This document shows positions 1 through 13,000 of a stretch of 64,000 bases of DNA, piece by piece (the stretch's first letter is position 1; every line of letters starts with the position of its first letter). The notes under the pieces were generated by a model. The model saw nothing but the letters and a program-made list of their open reading frames with translations, did no database searches and was not told where the DNA came from. Both the position numbers and the translations under genes were made by a program. This stretch comes from Sipunculus nudus (lineage: Eukaryota > Annelida > Sipuncula > Golfingiida > Sipunculidae), in contig CM049314.1 of NCBI GenBank assembly GCA_026874595.1, positions 24,751,729-24,815,728 of the forward strand. Reading direction: 5' to 3'.

Positions 1-4
1 GTTT

Positions 5-350
5 GTGGATCGTGATGGCGTAACGGTTACGGTCGCTGGACTTGACCGCAAAGTTGTGGGTTTGGTCCCATTCTGACCCCTGTCTGCGCTAAGACTCCTA
101 GGCAAATCTTTACCACAAGGGTGTGCTCTCTCAACCCAGGAGTGTATGGAGAATAGGTCATGGGAGGAAGGCATATGTAGAATGAATAACCTTCTAGTGC
201 CTGATATGGCAGCTTGGGTTGGATGCTCCTCAGGGAGCTGAGAAAAGCTACTAGAATGAACCAACTCGAAAGACCAGGAAGGCAAAGTGTAAAGTCTGAT
301 GAGACTGACACGGTCAGTGATCTCAGACTGTAAACCTTTACCTTTACTGT
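5..350 (+). mobile_element. tRNA-derived SINE-like repeat
   Basis: The first 75 bases look like a tRNA gene head. TGGCGTAACGGT at 16-27 fits a Pol III A box, and GGGTTTGGTCCC at 58-69 fits a B box with one or two changes. A non-tRNA body follows, and the copy closes with a pyrimidine-rich tail of repeated CTTTAC near 331-350. This is the layout of a tRNA-derived SINE. The anticodon region does not fold as a working tRNA, so a functional tRNA is unlikely. The left end may continue outside the window. Confidence 0.5.
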
Positions 351-360
351 TTAAATCCAG

Positions 361-935
361 GTCTGGAGTCGGAGGAAACTGTGGTTAAGGTTTTGGACTG
401 TTGAGCTGACGGTCCACAATCCTGACCCTGCCAGTGCATAGACGGGCAGACTGTAAATCTTCATAGAACCAGTGATTCACTATAATGTCTCACTATCAGG
501 TTTTTACAGAACATCTGTTAAAGCGCAAATGTATAATTCAAAATGCCAAAAAACAAAGCGAAAATAAATATGGTGCTGAAGTTAACTGCTGACTGACTGA
601 AGATGTTGACTTGTCGAGCTGTCCAGGTTGGTGAATCTTGGATCCTGCCCTTGGCAGCTCCTTAATTAGTTGATGGTGATGGAAGTTGGTGATGATGATG
701 TTCCGTCAACAGGAGCAGACAGACGTCTGGTTAATTGACTCTGTTTTAATCTTATCTCGGGTGGAAGTTTACTGTTTGACGTGAGTAAATGCAAGCCTTC
801 AGATTTGACAGCTGATGTCATTTTGAGTTTGATTCCAATATGCCTTTTAGATGGCAGCACCTGTAGGTAACTTTGTTCAATAAAGCATTCCCTTTTTAGT
901 TTTCATATATTATAAGATCATGCATTTTGTTCCAG
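361..935. other. Intron sequence upstream of the first recognised DZIP1 exon
   Basis: No exon, repeat with clear ends or RNA gene was seen here. It ends in a normal acceptor (TTTTGTTCCAG at 925-935), so it is the 3' part of an intron whose upstream exon lies outside the window. Confidence 0.5.
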
Positions 936-1004
936 CAAAAGAAAGATGTACAAGATAAGGTGAAGGAGAAGGACCGCCAGTTAAAGGAGTTGGCCAGCAG
1001 ACCA
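936..1004 (+). CDS. DZIP1: DZIP1-like exon a (coiled-coil)
   Basis: The acceptor is TTCCAG and the donor GTAAGT. The exon has 69 nt and 23 codons, starting and ending in phase 0. It encodes [20 protein letters not shown] followed by SRP. The heptad-like spacing of V, V, L and L among charged residues suits the coiled coil that follows the zinc finger in DZIP1 proteins. Confidence 0.8.
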
Positions 1005-4000
1005 GTAAGTAATTTATACTGATGAAAATGTTTTAAATGAATCATATCACTGACAATGTCCTGTGTCTTGTGGCTTTTTTTCTCCTCATCTTTCCTGGGT
1101 ATACACCCTGTACAGCTTTTACAGAAGTTAGAAACTCATATTCCATCATTGAACATACTCTAATCGGCTTTTTATTTGTGTTGGTTTCAATTTTGTGATG
1201 TTCCCAAAAGGGAAATTATAGCAAATATTAGAACATTATCATTCATATTATAACCTAATTAGCAGTTTATGTAATGACTGATATTATGAAAATAACATAT
1301 TCTATGTTACCTGTAAAATTAAAGATAGACATTATGAATAATATAAGATTTTTCATAAATATTATCAGCCTGTGGAAAATATTGAAAATATATGGTAAGT
1401 TTGTGGTTGGGAACACTCTATTCCTTTAGTACTTTTAAAAATCACTACCGGTAATAAATTTAGAGAAGAATTTGAATATTACTTGCGACTGATTGACTTC
1501 TACATAATAATTACTGAAATATATCATATGAAATATGTGATGGATTCCTTATATGTAAAAAACTAGATGTGGTCAGACAATGGTCCTCAGAGGGCTCTGC
1601 ATTTCTAGTAGTGCTGGACTAGTTTACATATGGGTAAAAAGTTCAGTTTATAGTTTAAAAATATGACAAACAGAAACAGGTTTTTATCATTATGCATGAG
1701 GGAACAAATTTCTACTGGTTTAGATCATATTAAAGAAGATATGTCTGAAATAATGTGTGCAAAACAAAATCACTGATTGTACTCAGTCGGCCATATTTGA
1801 TTTTTGAGCAAGTCTGTAATTCAAGGAACCAATCAACCCTGTAAATTTGAAAAAAATAAAGGGTATTCTGTTTGTGAAAATGTTTGCTACTGAAAATCTC
1901 CAATTGTGGTCTGGCCTGCCATATTGGATTTTTGGCGGGTGTGTTATTTGATCTGGAGCAATAAAGGTACCAATCATCCATGTGAATATGAGAAGGTTCA
2001 AGCATATTCTTGCTGAGATATCACGCGAAAGAAAGGTCACTGATGGAAGGACGGACGGACTTGCATAGTGATCACTATTAGGCACCGCAATTAAAATTGA
2101 AATCTGTTACGCAAAACCCCCTATTGTATGGATTAAAGTACTACAAATGACAAGCATAGTATCTTTAATGTGTACACTTTAAATGTTTGTTTCTTACCAT
2201 GTATTCCTCAGCAGCACCAGTCTATAATTTTATTTAGGTTTAATTAAAAAAAACTTACCTATCACAAATTTGTTAACACAAATTCTTTTTATAAACCATA
2301 GCCTCAGGTTGCACCAAGAGAACCAATCGTGCAAAAAGCCCAGGCAGTCTCTGCTGCAAGAGCGCCACCTGTCAGGTCCCAGATGCAACCAGAAGAGGAT
2401 AACGAAGAAGATCTGGAAGATGAGGAGACAGGTCTGTGTTTTACATGACAAATTTTTCATGGTTTAAATGATACTGTGGAAGTGTTTAATTTGGCGTGTC
2501 TGAATTTTTGTGTTTCTTTCAGTTTACAACATTAGAGCTGTTTAAATTTTTGGGCAAATCAGCATGTTTAGGCGATTCATTCTGAACTGAATTATTACAA
2601 TATTTAAATGATTATATAAAAGATTTTTTAACGCAACCTACCTCCCCCTAAAAAGCTCTGGTTGTCCAATTGTATGGTACGGGCGACTGAGTACTAAAAA
2701 TGCAAGGTGTAAGCAATGCATAATTAACTGTGACTAATTACATTTGATGATGAAATGGTACTGCACCCAGCCAGGTTGTTTGACATCTGAGTAAGCTGTA
2801 GAAATGCTAAACAACAACACCTGCAATATATAGGGCGAAGCCCTGTTTTCTGCTCCTCATTGCTTTTTTTCTGCAATAAAATATTGTTTTAACCAACACC
2901 TGCGATTTTTAAGTAGAAGCAGCCCACTATGGGTGAACAACAAACAATCATGGCTGGCTCTCTGTCATACTTCAGGGGGATCTGAAGTTGTGTAGGTTGT
3001 ATGAATTAACACATGTTCTTAATTGATCGCAAATCTAGCTCTCGCTAAAAGCACGAAAAATAAAACCCCGCTAACAACAACACTTCCACAGTATGTACTT
3101 AAGGGTGTCTGACATGCATCTAAATCAACTTTAAGATTGATTTTTAGGTTAAGGTGATTTTGCCAGGGATGCTACCTTAAGTTTAGGAAGGCACACCGGG
3201 GGGGGGGGGGGGGGAAGGCACAGATATGTGATGCTGCATGTCACAGCTCATCTGATTTAGTCAGATGCAGTAACTGGCCCTGATTGGTCAAGCATCACAG
3301 TCATAGGGTCAGTAATTATATTATTTTTTTAGCGCTGAATCAAATATTTGCAGTCATTCAGTACTTCTTCAAAATATACAAATACTTCCAAATGCACATG
3401 TAACAAATAAGAAAACTACAGTTACGGACAAAATAAAATTGAACACATCTGCAAATACAGACACATACACAAAGAAACTATGAATAAATACACCAACAAA
3501 TACAGAGTTACACCAACAAATGCAGACAGGTTCACACAAATACAGACAAGTACATTAGAAAATACATACAGATACACATGTTATTACAGAGAAATGTACC
3601 AACGATTCCAGACAGATTCATGTAATAATACAGGCATATTTACACACAAATACAGACAGATGCACATACAAATACTGTCTGACACTGATAATTAAAGAAA
3701 GGGTTCAGTATTTAGACCTGGAGAATTGTTGATAAAAAGATCTCTCTTCACTGTAAATTCAGTTCCCAGAAACCTTATCCTCAAAATCTTTAAAAAAGCA
3801 TCTGTCAAACTTTTAGAGAGACAGAAATTCTACTCATATAGTTCTTACCGCATTTCTGGGTGTGTACGTGGTTTAATCTCTCTCTCTGATAACCCAATGT
3901 AACTTGTATTTTGATGTTTATTGTCTACAAATTTGGGTTATCACATGATAAGTAAAAAAGCTCACATATTAGATGGCTTTTTCTTTTGTGGTAAATAATG

Positions 4001-7000
4001 TGGTTAAATTATGTGGTTGAACAACTTAGTTGAATAATGTATTCAGACAGTGTGGTTGTATGTGGTTGAATTTAGTGGTTAGCCAGTGTAGTTTAACAAT
4101 GTGGTTGAATAATATGGTTGGACAGTGTGGTTGTGTGTGGTTGAAGAAAGCGGTTAGACAGTGTAGTAAAACAGTGTAGTTAAATAATATGGTTGGACAA
4201 TGTGGTTGAAGAATGTGGTAGGACAGTGTAGTGAAACAATGTTGTTGGACAGTGTGGTTGTATGTGGTTCAAGAATGTAGTTAGACAGTGTAGTTAAACA
4301 GTGTGGTTGGACCACTAGTGTGGTTATATGTGGTTGAATAATTTGGTTGGAAAATGGTTGAACAGTATGGTTGAATTGTGTGGTTGAACAGTGTGGTAAA
4401 ACAATGAGGTTTTACATTGTGGTTGAACACTATGGTCTACTACAGCTTCTGTGGTCCCATTGAAATTTCATTTGTAACATTCATTGAAAGCTCATATTTA
4501 AGTGCCAAAGTCCACATATGTCAGTTTTTTTTTTTGGTGATATAAAACTGTCCTCTAGAGATTAAAAATTTTGTTTACAATTGAGCAGGGACAGGAACGT
4601 TAGGGGGGGGGGGATGTGTCTCCTTTTTTCTTATGCAGATGACATGAGGTAATTTAATATCAAACCAACAGTTGCACAGGAAGTCTTACCTTTGCCCACA
4701 AATGCTAGACTGACAAAATATTCCTTTTTCCTTGAGAATATATTCAAAATGTATGTATGTTGCTGTCTTTTAAGACCACGTGAGTTTTTAGCTCAGCTGA
4801 CTATAAGTCATCTGAGCTATAGTCGTGGTCCATTGTCCGTCGTCCGTCCGTCTGTCTGTCCGTCAGTCCATCCGTCCGTAGATGTGGCACGTTTTGAAAC
4901 CGTAAGACCTAGGAATCCAAAATTCAGCATAATGTAAGATGTCCCCAAGATCTCCTACCAAGCCGAAAACTGGGTCTTTGCGACTTCGTTCCTTTGAGAA
5001 ATTAAGGAAAAAACTCAATTTTTTATTAAAAACCTATTCTCACACTTCAGGACGGCCTCATTTCAAAACCACTCATCTGTTTTTCCTCATATTTACCATA
5101 AATATTCCTCTATATATTTCCTATGTACATGCCACAAATTATGTCTGTATTATATAATTTAAAAAAATTATGGGCCCAAACATAATGCATTTTGTAAATA
5201 ATCAGGAAAGATATTTGATCACTTCACACAAAATATGTTAAAGCTATGGACTTTTTTCCCAGTAATATAACTTTAATTAATCAAAATTAAATTGTATACC
5301 CAAAATTAGATCCAAAATCTTTTAAAGTTTTTAAAATATTAACAAAAATAAAAAATTGGTACCTTAAAGTTTGCCCAACTTTGACCATGGCACGTTCTTT
5401 TCCTTAAAGTACTGTGGATTTAATTTTCACAGCATGTTTTTGTTAGCATTTTGTCTGTTAAAACCAAAAATTTGAAACCAGTTGATCAAAAACTGTAGAT
5501 TTTATTCAAGTTTTCAAGCACCATGTATTATATTGTTTACATCAAGCTAGTGTTATGCAGTTTGCAAGAGCTCAGCTCCCCAGCTTCAGCTCTCAGTTCC
5601 TAAAATTTGGGATACAATTAGATGTTTCCAAAATCCCCTACCATGCCAAGAATTTGGTCACTAGGACTTAATACCTTTGAGATATTAATGAAAAACTTCA
5701 TTTTTAGCTCAGCTGACTTTCAGTCATGCTGGGCTATAGCGATGGGTCTTTGTCCGTCGTCCTTCCGTCTGTCCGTCCGGCCGGCCGTCCGGCCGGCCGG
5801 CCGTCCGTTAGCAGGGCACAAATCGTAACCGTAGAGGCTAGGGCCATGAACCCTATGCAGTCTTAGAGGTTATAAAAAGATCTCCTTGCAAACCTGAAAT
5901 TAGGTCACTGCGACCTATATTCTCGAAGTTATGGTGTGTGTTTGCACCCCCCAGAAATAACTCTTTGAGACAAAATTTTCATCCCAAACCTTCCATCTTT
6001 CACATACAGCTCACCTACCAACAGGGGAAGAACCATAATTTTTTTGAGGTCAAAAGGTCAAAGGTCAAGGTCACAGGAGCCTCTTTGAAAAGCCTGTGGA
6101 TGCATTTTAAGCCAACCCTTTCATCCCAATTCTTTGATTTTTCACATATAGCTCACCTACTAAGTTGGAGAAGAATCCTATAGATTTTGAGGTCACAAGG
6201 TCAAAGGTCAGGGTCACAGGATCCACTTCTTTGAAAAGGTTGTGGACACATTTCAAGCTAGACTTTTCATTCCAAACCTTCCAGCACTGATATCCCTTCT
6301 CTGCCAACAGGGGAAAAGACCTGTTGATTTTGAGGTCAAAGGTCAAGTTCACAGCACCCACTTCTTGCGTGGAGTCATTTTCAGGCAAACTTTTCAATCT
6401 GTACCTTCCATCTGTCATATATGGCTTACCTACCAATAAGGGAAGAAGCCTATTGATGTTGAGGTCAAAAAGTCAAAGGTCAAGGTCACAATATTTAATT
6501 GTTCTAAATGCTTGTGAGCATATATCAAGTGTAACTGTTCAACCCAAACCTTCAGTCTTTCACATATGCCACATCTATGCATCACTCAGTTTGACTCAAA
6601 CTTCATATTTATGGGTCTTTTTACTTGAATAAATAACTTATTGATTTTGGGGTCAGCTGGTCAGCAGGTTAAAGGTTGCAGGTCAAAGTTATTCACCCAT
6701 TGGTTGCCAAGTAATTACACCAGATTTAAGTGGTTAGTAGTTACCCATCATTTATAAAGAATCCAGTTGATATATGGGCAAAAGGCCAAGGTCATAGGTC
6801 AGGGATGTTCACAATTACTTATTTTATAGACCATCTCTATTTTTCTTGTATATATAACCATCCCACTCCAGCTGGTACATTTCCTTGTGTGGCTGTAATT
6901 GTGAGTGACACTGGTGACATATGACTCCCTTTTGTATCAGCCTATTAAGTGATAAGGCTCAGTGATAAGTACCTGTTACTTCATAACAAAAACACTGTTG

Positions 7001-10000
7001 TCAGAATGCCTCAGCCAGGCATTAAGACTATGAGAGTATAGTATTAAGGTTTAGCTACTGATTTATAAGATGATGGGAACATTTTGCAGTTAATTTTATG
7101 GAATCCTAGCAATAAACTTAGTTTCCTAGATATCTGAATACTTTTATATATATCACCACATATAAAAGCAAGTGTTTGTTCTCATTATATGTGGATGTGT
7201 ACTTTGATTTAGGATGGCTTTTTGTTTTATTTCAAGACTCTTAGTCATGCTTTCTGCATTTATTTTCTTTCAGGTTTGGCAGTTTACCTACCCTGCCGAC
7301 CCCATTGAAAAGCAGAGTGATAATAAAAAATATTGGACTTACACTTTTTACAATTGCATATCTATAAATCTGATATGAGAGCCTGGACATGCCTTTTGAA
7401 TTATTTTGGGCATTCATTACTGGATAATTTGCCCCAAGTTTGGTCTCTTATTGGCGAATGTGGGATATCAAATGTCATACTTGTCAGAAATCCATTATGT
7501 CTGCTAGATAGCCACCTTAGAAATTCTTTCTTCAGTGCAGTTTCAGTAATTTTTCTTTAATGTTTGGTCCGATTTAGAGAATGTTTGTTGTCTGATTTCA
7601 GACTTGTCAGAAGTCCAATATGGCCACCAGGCAACCATCTTTTAATTCCTTTTGATCATATTATCTCAAGAACAGTTAAAGTGAATGCAGTTGGATGTAT
7701 ATTTATGTAATCTTGTAAAGGATTGGGTCAAATATTTCTGAATAAATATTACCATCATTTATAAAAGTGCAGTACAGTTGGCCTGTATTGAATAAAAATT
7801 CATACAGAAGCACCTGTTTCTCAATAATTCTTGCATGTATTTCCTTGATTTTTGCTATATATTTTGATCTTATATTTGCCCTTTGTGGTGTTCCTTTGAG
7901 ACTGACAGGTTTCAAGCAAGCTGTTGGAATAGTTCCTGATAGCTTAACAATCATGCATTTTCCTCAGACCATCAATTCACTGTGTTTTAACCAGACATAG
8001 GTGATATATATTTCTGTTGTCATAGAAAATTTTCAACAAATTGGCAAATTGGTTCTTCAAAATTTGACTGGAAGTTGTGAATCTCAGTCCGTGATGTCAC
8101 AGGTCATGCTTGGCAGCTGAGCGTCATGACCCATGGGTCACTTGTTCCATTAAAAACCCATTGTTACACTTCAAGACTGCCTATTATCAAAACCACTGAT
8201 CTGACTTTAATCATATATAATATACATATTTTTCTATACATTCTCTATGGACATGCCAAAAATGATGTCAGTATTGCGTAATTGTTTAAAGTTTGCACTT
8301 TGTAAAAAATCAAGAAAAATATTTACTCCCTTAACAAGGGCATTGCCGAAGCTAGAGGTTTTTTTTGTCAGGGATGTAACATTATTTAATCAAGATTCAA
8401 TTGAATACCCAAAATTAGTTCTGAATTTTTCAAATTTTATAAGTTATTAGTATAAATATAAAATTAGTACCTTAAATTTTGCCCAACTGTGACCATGGCA
8501 CGTTTGTTTCCCGTGAGCACTGTTGATATAATTTTCATATCATGCACACATAAGGATTTCAGCTTTTTAGTTTAGAAAGCTGAAAGAAATTGGCCAAAAA
8601 TTGTAGCTTTTATTAATGTTTTTTATGAGACCCTGTCAGACTTTGGCTCTCTCCAGCCCCTCTTGAGTCACCTGTATGTTGACCTTGTTGACCTTTCATC
8701 AAATTATGCACGCTTGAGGCGAGGCATACACTGGGGCAGCCAGGCAGCTTATGGACAGCCACAGTTGATCCAGGTGTCCAACCCAACTCATCTAGTAGTT
8801 TTGACCAACAACATAACAATAAACAATAAATTAATAAATTTTTATTGTTTATTAATTACAAATAAAAGAAAAATAGAAAAGGAATTTGTTAGTTTATAAT
8901 AACAGGAAATTAACTTGCAGTTACTGATGATATAAGAATCTTGTATCGATGGGTAGAATGTCACATATTCCAAATAACACCATGCAGTCACCTATGGCAT
9001 TTTTCAGTTCAGTTTTAATGATAAAGAAGTAAATCATATTATTCATTACTAATCATTAGGGATTATATGAAGGAAATTAATGATAGACAAAGATGCAGTT
9101 GATAATATTAATCTAGATTCCTACTGTGTCTAGTGTGTACATTGATGTGAAATTAGTCCAAAATGAATTTTTTACAGTAATTTTTTAATATAAATAAAAG
9201 CCATAAAACCAGGTACTTATGATCATTATTTAAATGTGTGAATTTTGTATATTCTGGATTCTCAACATCATTGTTTGGTGAAAACTGAATTAATACAAGA
9301 CATGGTGCGAATACTTTAAAATTGTATTTAAATACGAATATGGATATGTACTCCATTATAAAATTGTTTGCATAAAGAATGGGAATTCAGATAAAAATGA
9401 AAGTATATGAATACCAGTGCAAATACTTTCAAAATGTATTCATGAATGCATTCATGAATATATTCTTTAATATTATTTTAATAATCATTTCAGTTATATT
9501 TCATTTTAAGAAATCATACGATTCTCTTATTATTTTTAATAAAAATTATATTTGGGACAATATTTGTAATTTTTTTTTAATAAATAGTTAAACTCTTATG
9601 TAATATGTTCTGCTTATAAGTTATATTGCAAAGTCAATATCTGTGTGACAATAGTACTCCATTTGTTAATAAAATAAATGAAATCAATCCTCTTCCCTGT
9701 CTTCAAAGGTACTATCAAAATCATACATTAGCTAAACAACAACAACTCATAATACAGCTTATATTTATTACCACACAAAACCAGCATGTGCCTCATTTTA
9801 AAATCATATTTTTTATCATATATAACAGCTGAGCGCCGTGACCCATAGGTCCCTTGTTTAGAATATTGATCAGAACCAACCAGAGCCAATCTTACTATTG
9901 ATTGCAGTAATTTTTGTGCCTGACCTGTTGACCATTGTGACACAATAGTTTTGGTATATTAGCAGGTGCTGCCCCTGGTGGTAGAATTTGAAACTAAAAT

Positions 10001-13000
10001 TACTGACCAATAACGTGGATTTTTTAACTAAAAATATGTCAAATCATGCTGAAACAAGGCATTTTCAGTTTAATGAAAACTAACCTTAACTATACATGCC
10101 TCATTATTAACCTCTTACAATATTTTATGAATATTTAATACTAAATTTATTTGATATTTTGATTTAAAAGATTAAGGACAAAACAAAACCAAATGGTTGT
10201 TTAAAACTGAGCATGTCAAAAGTACATTTCAAACTATTTTTTGTCACTGTTTTCTGAATTATGGATTAAAATGTTTTAAAAATGATTTAGTTTCAGATTA
10301 AACTTGTAAAATTATTAGTCAGTTAAATTATAATTTTAAACTACCCAAAAAGTGTTCCTCATACGTTATTTAATTTTTAAAGTTTACTTTTGAAGGTAGG
10401 GCTTGAAATTTTATATAGAAATATGTGTAATATATGCCTCCTTCATTGTAAATATATAGCTTTTCTATAGCTTTATTGACCTATATAGAAATCTAACAAA
10501 TTTAGGTCCAGTGCACACCACATGTTTACTTTTATTGTACAATCAAATAGGTCTCAGTTGCTGTAGTAAGGCATGCCTTAAACTAATGAGTAAGGAAAAT
10601 AAAGAGCCTGGGTGACGCCAGGTTCCCTGATCAAATTCAGGAAGTATTTTTCTTGGGGTACAGGTCCCCCCAGGGCGCCACACCTACTTTTGTGAGGTGC
10701 CTAGGTTGACTGGGAACTACCCTACCCCTAAATAAAACACAAAATCAATCTGGTAATCCACATAGCAAGGAATGCTAATCTTTACCTTATTCCCAAGTAT
10801 GTTAGGGCAGAAGAAACTGCATATTTCCTTGATGAAGTTCCTGAAACTAGATCATGTGCTTGATCCTCATCAAAATCTAATCGATTCTTCCTTGGCCCAT
10901 TCCAAATAAGCTGTGAAATCCTCATGAGATTTTGTTCATGAATCATGATTGCTCAGTCATGTTGGAATTTGATGTCTCACCCAGAAATCGGGGAAACGGT
11001 GGTTATGAAAAAGAGTAGGCCCTGCTGGGATTCGAACCCAGGATCTCCTGTTTACTAGACAGGCGCTTTAACCAACTAAGCCACAGAGCCAGTTGTTGAC
11101 CACAGCTGACCACCTGATAAATATTGGGTCTGGAATATAACAGATGGTACTTTTCAGTTTGCAACCATATGTGAGTTCACTTTCAAGGATGGCAAGTCCA
11201 TGCCATAGCCAGTGTTTGGGTACATCATGCATAGCAGTGAAGATTTGCTGGAATGACATTTTTGGGGTTAAATTTAGACAATATTACATACTCCTTTGGG
11301 AAAAAATGGGAATCAGGAAAAAAAATATATAATTTCATTAGTCAGGTAATTTTCTGAGGTGGCTACCTTTTGCCAAACCCCAGTCCAGCAGTTGTTTGAA
11401 ATTCACACTTGAACCCTTAAAGTATATATAATTTTAAAGCACAGTGATATTTCTAATGGTATATTATAGTGTATTTGAATTTTTCAGTTATTTCTTGTGA
11501 TATTTTAATAATATTAAAGAAATGAAATCTTTATCAAGTGCATTATGTTTAATCCCCCAGTAACTGCAAAAACTTTTTAGTGGAGGCAGTTAAAATATTT
11601 TGTTAATTTTGACTGTGAGGGCAGTGTTGTAAGAACTGGTCTTTGATCATACTGATATATTTTGAATCATATTTCTTTGCAGAAAACTAACTTTATTAAC
11701 ACAAATAAGTGGTTCACTTAAGTATACTACAATTATTAAGTAATGTAGATGGTTAAGGCAATAATTTGAGTGCAATTTAATTCATTTGCTGTTGCACTAA
11801 ATCCTCTGAATAGCTAATTATTATCTAAAACTCCATTATTCAAAATATAAAATCTGGAAGATTTTAAATTGTAATTGCTATCTTAATGAAACGTGCTGAG
11901 GCAGACATTAGATTGACTTAATGGCACAAATCTGGTTTAATTCAGAGAAAAAATAAATAGAGAGGCAAAATCTGATATTTTCAATTAACACAAAAATATT
12001 TTTTATGTTGTCTGTAAGTTAAAATTTATATTTTGAGTAATATGAGTTCTGTTACATTAACTATATAGTGAGAATATACCTGGAACAAGAATTTTCACTC
12101 ATTTGATGTTCCCTTGGTCCTTTTTCAAATTGTAAAGATTTTTGCAAACATATTAATAATTCATACAATAAAGGATATACTCTATAAAGTCTACTATAGG
12201 GTGAGATTGCAAAAGTGAACTTTTGTGAAACACTGAAAATTGCAAAATTTTAACCCTGCAAATATAAAGCTAACCACATTGATTTAACCTGAAGAATTCA
12301 GATAAAGGGTTAAGTCATTCTTCCAGTAGATCAATTAAACTATTAATTATCTCAAGCAGGTTTAGTTTTGCTTTGATGTTCATCAACATTCTTCGCTGTT
12401 AGTATCAGTTTGATCTTTATATATATTTTCACCTGGAAATTTATGAAGCTCCTAGGTGATTGGTTCATTGATGGTGAATGAGATAAATAATCACACTTTT
12501 TGGATGAATAATTTTTTATCTGTTTTCTTTTTTTCATATTCTTTTTAACTTTTTTAAGATGAAAGATTTTATGTTAATATTTTTAAATGAAATATTTTTG
12601 TCTATTAAAAATATTATAATATAATTATATTTTAATATTAATTATTTTAATAAATATTTTTAAAATTCAAATTCATGTATGTGTGTAGTGTTTAAATTCT
12701 GTTCTTGCATGTGTTTAAATTCAAATTTTTGTACTTGTATGTTTAAATTTAAATTTTTGTTTGTTAACACTTTAATTTAATTTTGTTTTTGAAATTGACA
12801 AAACATTTTTGGACAACTCCTGTAAGCTTCAATAAAATATGTATTAATCTGTTAAAAAAAAATAAAAAAATCCCATTTTACAGCTTGAATGTTACAATGT
12901 GGAATGATTTCTTTGAACTGTACTATTTTTCAGTAATGGGGCTATTGTTAAGACTGTCCTTCAGTGGGTGGGGAAATTGACACCCACTAATTAATCATTT

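Larger units (their letters stand above)
4790..9858 (+). mobile_element. AGCTCAGCTGA...CCTTGTT non-autonomous element, copy A, interrupted at 5706-8146
   Basis: It begins AGCTCAGCTGACTATAAGTC, has a (GTCC)n microsatellite at about 4835-4879 and ends CAGCTGAGCGCCGTGACC plus CATAGGTCCCTTGTT. The outer motif is an inverted repeat: GCTCAGCTG at the start, CAGCTGAGC near the end. Without the inner insertion it is about 2.63 kb and aligns along its whole length with copy C (58514-61160, 2647 bp), mostly with single-base differences. No transposase is encoded. The left flank is T-rich and TT follows CCTTG, so a TT target duplication is possible. Confidence 0.8.

Noticed and set aside
27-311. 94-codon minus-strand frame.
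   Set aside because: It lies within the SINE-like repeat and has no homology that I recognise.
4692-4937. Frames reading [13 protein letters not shown] or similar at 4692, 5622 and 31317.
   Set aside because: They are translations of the (GTCC)n microsatellite.
8663-8899. Open frame shared by copies A (8663-8899) and C (59935-60168), about 70 similar residues, as a possible transposon protein.
   Set aside because: Of the base differences between the copies in this frame most change the amino acid (D/E, S/A, H/Y, Q/K, YG/ND) and few are silent, so no protein-level selection is visible. No known domain is present.
9379-9591. Further open frames common to copies A and C (9379-9591 with 60683-60892, and 9153-9356 with 60478-60660 on the minus strand).
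   Set aside because: They are AT-rich frames in homologous repeat DNA, overlap on opposite strands and have no motif.
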